DNA of 64,000 nucleotides from Actinotalea caeni (GTDB lineage: Bacteria; Actinomycetota; Actinomycetes; Actinomycetales; Beutenbergiaceae), in NCBI RefSeq assembly GCF_009733795.1, contig NZ_WNXX01000009.1, positions 1 to 64,000 on the forward strand, in the 5' to 3' direction. How positions within the stretch are numbered: the first letter of the stretch is position 1; each line of letters begins with the position of its first letter. Of the stretch, positions 32,416 to 40,355 are shown piece after piece. Position numbers and translations under genes: made by a program. The notes beneath the pieces are model-generated. The model was not told the DNA's origin, searched no databases, and was given only the letters and a program-made list of their open reading frames with translations.

Positions 32416-33777
32416 ATGTTCGACTCAGTGAGCGTCGTCGAGACCAACGGTGGCTGGTGCTGGTTCCAGGACGAGCGAACCCTCGCGGACCCGGCGAGCG
32501 GGACCGTCGTCATCGGCTCGGTCGCCTCCCCCGCCGGGCGCGACGGCGAGACGCGCGGCGGCGACCTGCAGCTGACCGTCGTCGACCTCGGGTCGGGCGA
32601 GCCGACCGCGCAGCGGGTCGTGCTGCACCCCGGGTTCGAGGCGGACGACCACGACAACCCGGCGCTGTGGCGGCGCGCCGACGGCCGCTGGCTCGCGGTC
32701 TACTCGCGCCACAAGGCCGACGAGCACACGTTCTGGCGCGTCAGCGAGCCGGGCGACCCCACCACCTGGGGCCCCGAGCACTCGTTCTCCTGGACGCCCG
32801 TGTTCGGCGCGACCGAGCCCGCGCCGCCGTTCACGCCCGGGCGGGGCGTCACCTATCAGAACGTGCACGCGCTCGACGGCCGGCTCTACTGCTTCGTGCG
32901 AGCCGTCAACGACGACCCCTGCTACCTGGTCTCCGACGACGACGGCGACACCTGGTCCTTCGGCGGGCGGCTGCTCACCCGCCCGAAGATCGGCTACGTC
33001 AACGGCTACGCCCGCTACGCCTCGGGCACGCACGTCACGCCCGGCGCCGCGACGGAGGACCGCATCGACGTCGTCATCACCGAGCACCACCCGCGCGACT
33101 ACCCGACCTCGATCTGGCACGGCTACCTGGCCGACGGCGCGCTGCACCGCGCGGACGGCACCGTCGTCGGACCGCTCGGCCGCGGCATCGACCAGGCCGC
33201 ACCGCGCGCCGAGGACCTCACGCGCGTGTTCGCCTCCGGCACCGCGATCGACGGCCGCACCTACAGCCACTGCTGGACCACCGACATCCGCCGCGGGGCC
33301 GACGGCCGCCTCGTCGCGCTGCTGACCGCCCGCACCGACGACACCGCCGGCACCGACCTCGCGTTCTCCACGACCGACCCGGTGCCGCACGCCCTGCTGC
33401 GGGCCGAGCTCGCCCCGGGCGCGAGCGAGTGGCAGGTCGAGGTGGTCGCCGACGCCGGTCCGCACCTCGTCCCGCACGAGACCGACTACACCGGGCTGGC
33501 GAGCATCGACCCCTACGACCTCGACGCGCTCTACCTGTCGACCCCGGTCGACCCGCGCGACGGCGCCGACCTCGGTGTGCACGAGATCCTGCACGGCCGC
33601 ACCGACGGCACGACCTGGACATGGACGCCGGTGACCGAGGGCTCCGCCGTGAGCAGCGTCCGACCGATCGCGGTCCCGGGCGACCCGAGCCGCCGGCTGC
33701 TCACCTGGTACCGCGGCACGATGGAGTCCTCGCAGCGCTACGACGCCGAGGTCGTCCTCGCCGTCGGCCCCCGCTGA
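32416..33777 (+). CDS. BNR-4 repeat-containing protein
   Basis: 453 aa without signal peptide, predicted seven-bladed propeller of the BNR_4 family. Phrases include WCWFQDERTL near the N-terminus, HDNPALWRRADGRWLAVYSRH, Asp-box-like VSDDDGDTWSF, and YVNGYARYASGTHVT. The family includes ulvan lyases and uncharacterised glycan enzymes; catalytic residues cannot be assigned here. The ATG at 32416 has GAAGGG upstream. The stop is followed after one base by the GH29 start, so both are one operon under the LacI-type site. Confidence 0.78.
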   Translation: MFDSVSVVETNGGWCWFQDERTLADPASGTVVIGSVASPAGRDGETRGGDLQLTVVDLGSGEPTAQRVVLHPGFEADDHDNPALWRRADGRWLAVYSRHKADEHTFWRVSEPGDPTTWGPEHSFSWTPVFGATEPAPPFTPGRGVTYQNVHALDGRLYCFVRAVNDDPCYLVSDDDGDTWSFGGRLLTRPKIGYVNGYARYASGTHVTPGAATEDRIDVVITEHHPRDYPTSIWHGYLADGALHRADGTVVGPLGRGIDQAAPRAEDLTRVFASGTAIDGRTYSHCWTTDIRRGADGRLVALLTARTDDTAGTDLAFSTTDPVPHALLRAELAPGASEWQVEVVADAGPHLVPHETDYTGLASIDPYDLDALYLSTPVDPRDGADLGVHEILHGRTDGTTWTWTPVTEGSAVSSVRPIAVPGDPSRRLLTWYRGTMESSQRYDAEVVLAVGPR

Positions 33778-33778
33778 C

Positions 33779-35128
33779 GTGCGGCCGCAGCGCCCGACGG
33801 CGCCCCTCGCCGTCGCGCCCCGGCTCGCCCCGGCGGCGCGGCCGAGCGCCGCACAGCTCGCGTGGCACCGCGAGGAGCTGGCGATGTTCGTCCACCTCGG
33901 GATCAACACGTTCACCGACCGCGAGTGGGGCGACGGCACCGAGGACCCGGCACTCTTCGACCCCGCCGGGCTCGACGCCCGCCAGTGGGCGCGGGTGGCG
34001 CGCGAGGCCGGGTTCGGCACGCTCGTGCTCACCGCCAAGCACCACGACGGGTTCTGCCTGTGGCCGACGGCGACCACCCGGCACTCGGTCGCCGCGAGCC
34101 CCTGGCGCGACGGTGCCGGCGACGTCGTGCGGGAGGCCGCGCAGGCGTGCGCGACCGAGGGCGTGCGGTTCGGCGTCTACTGCTCGCCGTGGGACCGCAA
34201 CGCGCCGGCCTACGGCAGCGGCCGCGCCTACGACGACCTCTGGCTCGCCCAGCTCACCGAGCTGCTCACGGGGTACGGACCGATCGCACAGGTGTGGTTC
34301 GACGGCGCCGTCGGCGAGACCGAGCGCGGCCGGCAGGCCTACGACTGGGAGCGGGTCTTCACCACCGTGCGGGCGCTGCAGCCCGACGCCGTGATCTTCT
34401 CCGACGCCGGGCCGGACGTGCGCTGGGTGGGCAACGAGGACGGCGTCGCCGACACGACGACCTGGTCGACGATCGACCCGACCAGCGTGCCCACCCCGGG
34501 GCGGCACGACCCCTGGACGCTCGACGCGCTGCGGCACGGCGACCCGGACGGCTCGGTCTGGCGGCCCGCCGAGACCGACGTCTCGATCCGACCCGGCTGG
34601 TTCTGGCACCCGGACGAGCAGCCGCGCGACGCCGCCGACCTGTTCGAGCTCTACCTGACCTCGGTCGGCCGCGGCTCGAAGCTGCTGCTCAACGTGCCGC
34701 CGACCCGCGACGGCCTGCTCGACGACGCCGACGTCGCCGCCCTGCGCGACGCCGCCGCGCACCGGCGTGCCGTGCTCGGCACCGACCTCCTCGCCGACGC
34801 CACGGCGACGACCGACGACGACGGCGGCCTCGTCCTCACCCCCGCCACGCCGGTCCGGGCGGACCTGCTCGGGCTCGCCGAGGACATCACCGAAGGTCAG
34901 CACGTCGCGGCCTGGCGCGCGCAGGCCGACCACGGCGACGGCGTCTGGCGGCCGCTCGCCTCCGGCACCACGATCGGCCACCGGCGGCTCGTGCGCGTGC
35001 CGCCCACCCACGTGCTCCGGCTCCGCCTGGTCGTCGACCTGGCCTACGGACCCGCCGGGGTGACCGACGTGTCGTTGCACCTCGACGAGGGCGGCGAGCT
35101 GCGCCGTCGACCGGACGCGCACGACTGA
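33779..35128 (+). CDS. GH29 alpha-L-fucosidase
   Basis: 449 aa. The catalytic nucleophile Asp175 is in QVWFDGA, the family signature, and the substrate-binding AKHHDGF has His88 and His89. GINTFTDREWG (residues 41-51) is the N-terminal strand-helix of the barrel; residues after about 350 form the C-terminal beta domain. GTG start one base after the BNR gene stop. No signal peptide, so it acts on imported fucosides. The acid/base residue is not conserved enough in this family to point out. Confidence 0.88.
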   Translation: MRPQRPTAPLAVAPRLAPAARPSAAQLAWHREELAMFVHLGINTFTDREWGDGTEDPALFDPAGLDARQWARVAREAGFGTLVLTAKHHDGFCLWPTATTRHSVAASPWRDGAGDVVREAAQACATEGVRFGVYCSPWDRNAPAYGSGRAYDDLWLAQLTELLTGYGPIAQVWFDGAVGETERGRQAYDWERVFTTVRALQPDAVIFSDAGPDVRWVGNEDGVADTTTWSTIDPTSVPTPGRHDPWTLDALRHGDPDGSVWRPAETDVSIRPGWFWHPDEQPRDAADLFELYLTSVGRGSKLLLNVPPTRDGLLDDADVAALRDAAAHRRAVLGTDLLADATATTDDDGGLVLTPATPVRADLLGLAEDITEGQHVAAWRAQADHGDGVWRPLASGTTIGHRRLVRVPPTHVLRLRLVVDLAYGPAGVTDVSLHLDEGGELRRRPDAHD

Positions 35129-35169
35129 GGCGCACCGGGCCCACGCCGTTGCGCCACACTTGATCCCTG

Positions 35170-36330
35170 ATGGAAGCAGGCGACGTCCGCACCAGCCCGG
35201 CCCCTCGGCGACCCCGGCCGGCGCCGCCGCGCGTCGTCGCCGTCGACGACGGCATCCCCGCCCAGGAGCGCGCGTTCTTCGTCGAGGAGTTCCGCGACGT
35301 CACGATCGTCGTGTCGCTGCCGACGCTGACGGACGCGGGTCTCGACGTCGTCGCGCGCACGGTGGCCGGCTTCCAGCCGGGCAACACCCGGTTCGTGCTG
35401 GTCGTCGACACCGCCGAGGACGCCGAGCGGCTCGACGCCGCGCTGCCGCTGCCGGTCGCCGTCGTCCACTCCCCCACCGTGTGGGAGGAGGAGGGCATGG
35501 CGCGGCTGTGGCGCACGGTCGCCGACGAGCATCGGGTGGTCGCGGTCGCGGAGCCGGACGGCGTCGCCGAGACCGCGGGCTTCCTCGCGGCCGGGCTGCG
35601 CGCGTCCAAGGTCGTGCTCACCGACCCCGGCGGCGGCTGGGGCGACCCGCCGCGCAGCTTCGCCGACCTCGAGCTGCACCGCAGCGAGCTGCTCGCCGAG
35701 CTGGCCGGCCGCGGCGTCGGCAACCTGCTGCCCGCGGCCGAGGCCGCGCTGCGCGGCGGCGCATACAGCGTCAACATCTGCCGCGCCGAGGACCTCGAGC
35801 TCGAGCTGTTCACCTTCGACGGCGCCGGCACCCTGCTCACGCTCGGCGGCTACCTCACGCTCGCCGAGCTGCGCGTCGACGACCTGCCAGCCGTCGAGGC
35901 GCTCGTCGAGCAGGGTGTGCGCGACGGCGTGCTGAAGCCGCGCACCCGGTCGGAGATCGCGCGCATGGCGGTCGGCGGGCTGGGCGCGCGCGTCGTCCGC
36001 ACGGGCCACCTCGCGGGCGTCGTCGGTCTCGAGACCGACCGCTACGCGGGCGAGGGCGTCGGCGAGGTGTCCGGTCTCATCACGGTCTCGGAGTTCTCCG
36101 GCGCCGGGGCCGGCGGGCTGCTGCTCGAGGGGCTGGTGCGCCGTGCCGGCGCGATCGGGCTGCGCGCGGTCTTCGCCGTCACGGTGTCCGACGACGCCGC
36201 GCGCTTCTTCGTGCGGCACGGCTTCCGGGAGGTGGCTCCCGACGAGCTGCCCGCCGCCAAGTGGGAGGGTTACGACCCGGCCCGGCTCGCCGTCGTGCGC
36301 TGCTTCTGGTGCGACGTCCCGCCACCCTGA
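35170..36330 (+). CDS. N-acetylglutamate synthase-like protein (degenerate amino-acid kinase plus GNAT)
   Basis: 386 aa. Residues about 45-225 resemble the amino-acid-kinase domain of ArgA-type NAGS (GLRASKVVLTDPGGG; the LELELFTFDGAGTLLT segment). Residues about 230-380 are the GNAT domain, with VEQGVRDGVLKPRTRSEIARM, LAGVVGLE, DDAARFFVRHGFREVAPDELPAAK (shortened RHGFREVAPDELP), the latter matching the WFxxRGFxxVDxDELPxxK block of ArgA. Kinase catalytic motifs are not evident. It lies outside any arginine operon, 41 bp after the fucosidase gene, and may be a paralogue with another role. Confidence 0.65.
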   Translation: MEAGDVRTSPAPRRPRPAPPRVVAVDDGIPAQERAFFVEEFRDVTIVVSLPTLTDAGLDVVARTVAGFQPGNTRFVLVVDTAEDAERLDAALPLPVAVVHSPTVWEEEGMARLWRTVADEHRVVAVAEPDGVAETAGFLAAGLRASKVVLTDPGGGWGDPPRSFADLELHRSELLAELAGRGVGNLLPAAEAALRGGAYSVNICRAEDLELELFTFDGAGTLLTLGGYLTLAELRVDDLPAVEALVEQGVRDGVLKPRTRSEIARMAVGGLGARVVRTGHLAGVVGLETDRYAGEGVGEVSGLITVSEFSGAGAGGLLLEGLVRRAGAIGLRAVFAVTVSDDAARFFVRHGFREVAPDELPAAKWEGYDPARLAVVRCFWCDVPPP

Positions 36331-36339
36331 CCGGGCCGC

Positions 36340-36716
36340 TCAGCCGGCGTCGAGCGGCGAGGTGACCGCGATGCGCCAGCCGGCGCCGCGGTCGACGAGC
36401 ACGTACGCGTTGTGCTCGACGCCGACCACCGCGCCGGCCGCGTCGAGGTTCTCCAGCACCGCGAGGCCCACCCAGAGGCCGCGCTCGTCGTAGCCGGGCC
36501 GCGGGTCGACGATGCGCACCGCGTCGACGCCCCGTCCTTGTAGCGGCGGCCGTTGGCGGCGAAGAACCGGCGGGTCTGGTCGGGATCGACGACGGCGAGG
36601 CTCGCCTGCCGGGTCACCGCGAGCGCGGGGTAGTCGTAGAGCTCGGCGAGGGCGTCGTGGTCGATCTCGCTGAGCGCGCGGGCGTAGCGGTCGAAGAAGG
36701 TCTGGATGTCGCTCAT
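36340..36716 (-). pseudogene. SnoaL/NTF2-like gene broken by a one-base frameshift
   Basis: The ATG at 36716 begins MSDIQTFFDRYARALSEIDH and reads to NGRRYK. In-frame sequence is then lost, while the next frame continues RGVDAVRIVDPRPGYDERGLWVGLAVLEN (shortened) and ends WRIAVTSPLDAG-stop at 36340. The total length of 377 nt is one short of a multiple of three. The shift lies near 36528-36540, beside a C-rich stretch. The intact product would be about 125 aa with an alpha+beta cone fold. It could be a real pseudogene or a sequencing error. Confidence 0.75.
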
Positions 36717-36804
36717 GCCGACGACGCTAGGCACCGACCCCGACCGGCCGGTGTCGGGGTCTCGAGGAGGTCCCGGCGGGCGGCGTGCGTGCCACGATCG
36801 GGGC

Positions 36805-37200
36805 ATGTCGGCGTCGTCGGCGGCCTCCCGGGACCCGCACCTGACGCTGCGGCGCGTCGAGCGGCAGCAGCGCCTGGTCGAGCTGCTCGTGCGCTCGCGG
36901 CGCACGACGGCCCAGCCGGCGACCGAGCTGGGCGTGACGACGCGGACCGTCGAGCGCGACCTCGCGCGGCTGCGCGAGGTCGGGGTGCCGCTGACCTCGC
37001 GACCGGGGCCGGGCGGCGGTGTCCGGGTGGCGACCCGCCCGGGCGTGCACCGGGTCGAGCTCACGACGGCGGAGATCGCGGCGCTGCTGGCGAGCATGGC
37101 TGCGCTCGGCCCGACGGCGACCGACGCCTCCCGCACGGCGACGCTGGCGCTCGTCACCGCCCTGGCGTCCCCGGAGCCGTCCCAGCCGCCTGTGCTATGA
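36805..37200 (+). CDS. Small HTH-11 domain DNA-binding protein
   Basis: 131 aa. The N-terminal winged helix (RRVERQQRLVELLVRSRRTTAQ, shortened RQQRLVELL; recognition helix VTTRTVERDLARLREVGVPL) is the type found in YafY/WYL regulators. The WYL domain is absent: the protein ends after ELTTAEIAALLASMAAL. It is divergent from the SnoaL-like pseudogene and 7 bp upstream of a CPBP gene, with which it is probably co-transcribed. May be a truncated regulator. Confidence 0.75.
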   Translation: MSASSAASRDPHLTLRRVERQQRLVELLVRSRRTTAQPATELGVTTRTVERDLARLREVGVPLTSRPGPGGGVRVATRPGVHRVELTTAEIAALLASMAALGPTATDASRTATLALVTALASPEPSQPPVL

Positions 37201-37207
37201 CGTGCGC

Positions 37208-38011
37208 ATGACGACAGCGGCCGCGGCGCCCGACCTCGACCCGACCCCGGCGCGCCGCCGTCGGCTCACGGCCGAGATCTGGATCGTCATGGGTCTGTCG
37301 CTGGGCCGGTCGGGTGTGTACGCCGTCGTCACCATCCTCGACCGGCTGACCCGAGGCCCGCTCGGGGACCAGACTGCGACCCTCAACCCGCCACAGGCGG
37401 ACCGGCCGCTGCTCGACCTCACCTACCAGCTGCTCTCGCTGGGGTTCGCGCTCGTGCCGGTCGCGCTCGCGCTGTACCTGCTGTCCGAGGGCGGGCGCAG
37501 CGCGGTGCGCCGCATCGGGCTCGACGGCACCCGCCCGGGCACGGACGCGCTGTGGGGGCTGGGGCTGGGCGCGCTCATCGGCGTCCCGGGCCTCGGGCTG
37601 TACCTGCTGGGCCGCGCGCTGGGCGTCACGGTCCAGGTGCAGGCCTCCGGCCTGGACTCCTACTGGTGGACCGTGCCCGTCCTCGTCCTCGCGGCCCTGA
37701 AGAACGGCCTGATCGAGGAGGTGATCGTCGTCGGGTACCTCGTCGAGCGGCTGCAGGAGCTGCGGTGGCGCGTTGCCGCCGTCGTCGCGACGTCGTCGCT
37801 GATCCGCGGCTCGTACCACCTGTACCAGGGCTGGGGGCCGTTCGTCGCGAACGTGGCGATGGGCGTGGTGTTCACGTGCTTCTACCTCTCCCGCTGGGGT
37901 CGCCGCCGGGTGATGCCGCTCGTCGTCGCGCACACCCTGCTCGACGTCGTCGCGTTCGTCGGCTACGCCTACCTCCCCGACGCCTGGCTCCGCGCCCTCG
38001 GCCTCGCCTGA
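37208..38011 (+). CDS. CPBP family intramembrane protein (Abi/CAAX protease-like)
   Basis: 267 aa with about seven membrane helices. The CPBP core is LIEEVIVVGYLVERL (paired glutamates), SYHLYQGWG (conserved histidine) and LVVAHTLLDVVAFVG. In the first motif the usual F-R of EExxFRG is replaced by V-V, a form common in an actinobacterial subgroup. The ATG at 37208 lies 7 nt after the HTH gene stop. Role unknown. The stop codon is 6 nt before the family B repeat array. Confidence 0.82.
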   Translation: MTTAAAAPDLDPTPARRRRLTAEIWIVMGLSLGRSGVYAVVTILDRLTRGPLGDQTATLNPPQADRPLLDLTYQLLSLGFALVPVALALYLLSEGGRSAVRRIGLDGTRPGTDALWGLGLGALIGVPGLGLYLLGRALGVTVQVQASGLDSYWWTVPVLVLAALKNGLIEEVIVVGYLVERLQELRWRVAAVVATSSLIRGSYHLYQGWGPFVANVAMGVVFTCFYLSRWGRRRVMPLVVAHTLLDVVAFVGYAYLPDAWLRALGLA

Positions 38012-38016
38012 CACCT

Positions 38017-38100
38017 GGTTTCAACCCACTTCTGCCCCCAGAACCGGTTTCAACCCACTTCTGCCCCCAGAACGGGTTTCAACCCACTCCTGCCCCATGG
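38017..38100 (+). repeat. Family B repeat array, left arm (three 29-nt units)
   Basis: GTTTCAACCCACTTCTGCCC followed by CCAGAAC-type tails; GTTTC begins at 38018, 38047 and 38076, a period of 29. Units are contiguous. The third ends TGCCCCATGG. It follows the CPBP stop codon by 5 nt. With the inverted arm and the core this accounts for all of the 38012-38331 gap. Confidence 0.9.
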
Positions 38101-38164
38101 CCTGCCTCGACTCACGCGAGAGCAGGTCGAGCCTGCCGATTGGCGAGGACTCCCATCGATCGGC
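38101..38164. other. Structured core of repeat element B
   Basis: CCTGC-CTCG (38101-38109) pairs with CGAG-A-GCAGG (38117-38126), and GCCGAT (38135-38140) with ATCGGC (38159-38164). The core between the arms is about 108 nt and carries no convincing ORF. Confidence 0.5.
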
Positions 38165-38208
38165 TGAGCAAGTTCTGATCGTTCGCGGGACCCGGCGGCC
38201 GAGGAACC

Positions 38209-38288
38209 GTCTGGGGCGAAAGTGGGTTGAAACCGGCTCTGGGGGCAGAAGTGGGTTGAAACCGTGTCAGGGGCAGAGGTGGGTTGAA
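38209..38288 (-). repeat. Family B repeat array, right arm (inverted)
   Basis: Three units in reverse orientation with GTGGGTTGAA at 38222, 38251 and 38279. The second unit is complementary to the second left-arm unit at all but two or three of 29 positions. The whole element could form a stem of about 85 bp. The third unit ends 43 nt before the histidine phosphatase start. Confidence 0.9.
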
Positions 38289-38331
38289 GGGCGTGTGGTG
38301 GGGCGTCGGTGGGGGCGGGCAGGATGGGCGG

Positions 38332-39012
38332 GTGCGCTTCGTGGTGATCCGTCATGCCCAGTCCGCCAACAACCTCCTCTGGGCCCAGACCGGCACCTCG
38401 GCCGGCCGGCACCACGACCCCGAGCTCACCGAGCTCGGGCACACGCAGGCGAAGCGGCTCGCCGAGGCCGTCGCGGACGGTGTGCTGCCGTGGCGGATCA
38501 CGCACGTCCACACGAGCCTCATGACCCGTGCGGTGCAGACGGCGACGCCGCTCGCGGACGTGCTCGACCTGCCGCTGCTCGGGCACATGGAGGCCCACGA
38601 GATCGGCGGGGTCTTCATCGAGGACGACGAGGGCGTGCGCACGCCGCACCCGGGCGCCGCCGCCGAGCAGCTCATGGCGGCGAGCACGCGGCTGGTGCTG
38701 CCTCCCGGCGCCGGCCCGGACGGCTGGTACACCAAGCCCTACGAGGGCGAGGGCAGCGACGCCCGTGCCCGCGCGCTCGTCGCCGGGCTGCGGGAGCAGC
38801 ACGGCGACGACGACGTCGTCGCGCTCCTCACCCACGGCGCGTTCTTCCAGCACCTGTTCCGCGCGCTGCTGGGCATCGACGGGATGACCGGCTGGGTCAC
38901 CAAGCACAACACCGCGATCAGCCTGTTCGAGGACCAGCCCGAGCACGGCGGCGTCACCGCGCGCGCCGTCGACTGGATGCCGCACCTCACGCCCGACCTC
39001 GTCTCCGAGTAG
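38332..39012 (+). CDS. Histidine phosphatase family protein
   Basis: 226 aa phosphoglycerate-mutase-like fold. The catalytic RHAQSANN lies at residues 6-13 (phospho-acceptor His7), the second histidine in LLTHGAFFQHL, and the acid/base region in MEAHEIGG. The GTG at 38332 is chosen because FVVIRHA should start the first strand; an upstream TTG would begin within the repeat array. No signal peptide. Substrate unknown. Ends at a shared terminator with the convergent sigma-factor gene. Confidence 0.87.
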   Translation: MRFVVIRHAQSANNLLWAQTGTSAGRHHDPELTELGHTQAKRLAEAVADGVLPWRITHVHTSLMTRAVQTATPLADVLDLPLLGHMEAHEIGGVFIEDDEGVRTPHPGAAAEQLMAASTRLVLPPGAGPDGWYTKPYEGEGSDARARALVAGLREQHGDDDVVALLTHGAFFQHLFRALLGIDGMTGWVTKHNTAISLFEDQPEHGGVTARAVDWMPHLTPDLVSE

Positions 39013-39026
39013 CGCCCGACGGCGTC

Positions 39027-39049
39027 GCTCGCCTCACAGGGAGGCGAGC
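39027..39049. terminator. Bidirectional terminator between phosphatase and sigma factor
   Basis: GCTCGCCTC (39027-39035), loop ACAGG, GAGGCGAGC (39041-39049): perfect 9-bp stem. It overlaps the last codons of the minus-strand sigma-factor gene, 15 nt after the phosphatase stop. Confidence 0.7.
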
Positions 39050-40329
39050 CGGCGGCGCAGGTGCGCGAGCTCGGCCTCGTGGCGGCACCGCTCGATCGCG
39101 AGCGCGAACGCGGCCCGTGCGGCCTCGACGTCGCCCGCGCGCGCCAGCAGCTCGCCTCGGACGGCGGGCAGCCGGTGCGAGGCGGGCAGCAGCTCGTCCA
39201 GACGCTCGAGCAGCGCCAGCCCGGCGTGCGGGCCGTCCGCCTCGGCGACCGCGACCGCCCGGTTCAGCCGCACCACGGGCGAACCGGTGATCCGCTCCAG
39301 GCGGGCGTAGTCGCCGGCGATCGCTCCCCAGTCGGTCGCGTCCGGGTGCGGCGAGGTCGCGTGCCGGGCCGCGATGACGGCCTGCAGCCGCAGCTCCTCG
39401 GCGCGGCCGGCCAGCCCGCTCGGCAGCGAGGCCAGCAGCGCGACGCCCTCCTCGATCTCGTCGGTGCGCCAGCGGCTGCGGTCCTGGTCGGCGAGCAGCA
39501 CGAGGTCGCCGGCGGCGTCGACGCGAGCGTCGCGGCGCGAGTGCTGCAGCAGCATCAGCGCGAGCAGCGCGCGCACCGACGGCGCCGCCGCTCCGCGCCG
39601 CTGCAGCAGCCCGGCGAGCAGCCGCGCCAGCCGGATGGCCTCTCCCGCGAGATCGGCGCGCACCACGGCGTCGCCGAAGCCGGGGGCGTAACCCGCCGTG
39701 AAGCTCAGGTAGATCGCCTGGGTGGCGACGTCGACCCGGGCGGCGAGCGCGTCGCCGTCGGGCAGCGTGAACGGCAGCCCCGCCGTCGCGATCTTCTTCT
39801 TGGCGCGCGTGAGGCGCGCCGCCATCGTCGGCTCGGGCACGAGGAACAGCCGGGCGATCTCCGCGGTGGGCACACCGAGCACGAGCCGGAGCGCGAGCGC
39901 CGCCTGCGACTCAGGCGCGAGGGCGGGGTGGCAGGCGAGCAGCAGCAGCCGCAGCTCGTCGTCGCCCACCTCCTCGCCGATCACCTGCTCCTCCAGCTCC
40001 GCGGTGTGCACGGTCTGCTCGTGCCGCAGGTGGTCGACCACCAGCAGCGGCATCTTGCGGCGCGCCACGTCCGCGCTCCGCAGCCGGTCGAGCACGCGAC
40101 GCCGTGCGCTCGTCAGCAGCCAGGCGGCCGGGTTGCTCGGCACGCCGTCGGCCGGCCAGGTCCGGGTGGCGGCCTCGAAGGCGTCGGCCAGCCCGTCCTC
40201 GGCCAGGTCGACGTCGCGGAACCGCGCCACCAGCAGCGCCAGCAGGCGACCCCAGTCCTCCCGCCAGACGCGCTCGACCGCGGCGGCCGCCTCCGCGGCC
40301 CCCGGTACCTCGGGCGCGACCTCGCTCAG
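39034..40329 (-). CDS. ECF42-type RNA polymerase sigma factor with C-terminal TPR-like domain
   Basis: 431 aa from the proposed start. Sigma region 2 is VERVWREDWGRLLALLVARFRDVDLAEDGL (shortened RFRDVDLAEDGLADAF), region 4 is LRLVLGVPTAEIARLFLVPEPTMAARLTRAKKKI (shortened VPTAEIARLFLVPE), and the long C-terminal DUF6596/TPR extension holds GLALLERLD and ARAAFALAIERC. ECF42 factors pair with DGPF/YCII proteins, as here. No ATG, GTG or TTG lies at the expected place: a CTG at 40329 has GGAGG 5 nt upstream, and another CTG at 40359 overlaps the upstream stop. Confidence 0.85.
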   Translation of the reverse strand: MSEVAPEVPGAAEAAAAVERVWREDWGRLLALLVARFRDVDLAEDGLADAFEAATRTWPADGVPSNPAAWLLTSARRRVLDRLRSADVARRKMPLLVVDHLRHEQTVHTAELEEQVIGEEVGDDELRLLLLACHPALAPESQAALALRLVLGVPTAEIARLFLVPEPTMAARLTRAKKKIATAGLPFTLPDGDALAARVDVATQAIYLSFTAGYAPGFGDAVVRADLAGEAIRLARLLAGLLQRRGAAAPSVRALLALMLLQHSRRDARVDAAGDLVLLADQDRSRWRTDEIEEGVALLASLPSGLAGRAEELRLQAVIAARHATSPHPDATDWGAIAGDYARLERITGSPVVRLNRAVAVAEADGPHAGLALLERLDELLPASHRLPAVRGELLARAGDVEAARAAFALAIERCRHEAELAHLRRRLASL

Positions 40330-40355
40330 CTGCTCCTCCGTCGTCTCGCCCGCGC

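Noticed and set aside
38284-38331. TTG start for the histidine phosphatase within repeat B
   Set aside because: The added residues (MKGVWWGVGGGG) come from repeat and GC-rich DNA. The GTG at 38332 starts directly before the FVVIRHA strand.
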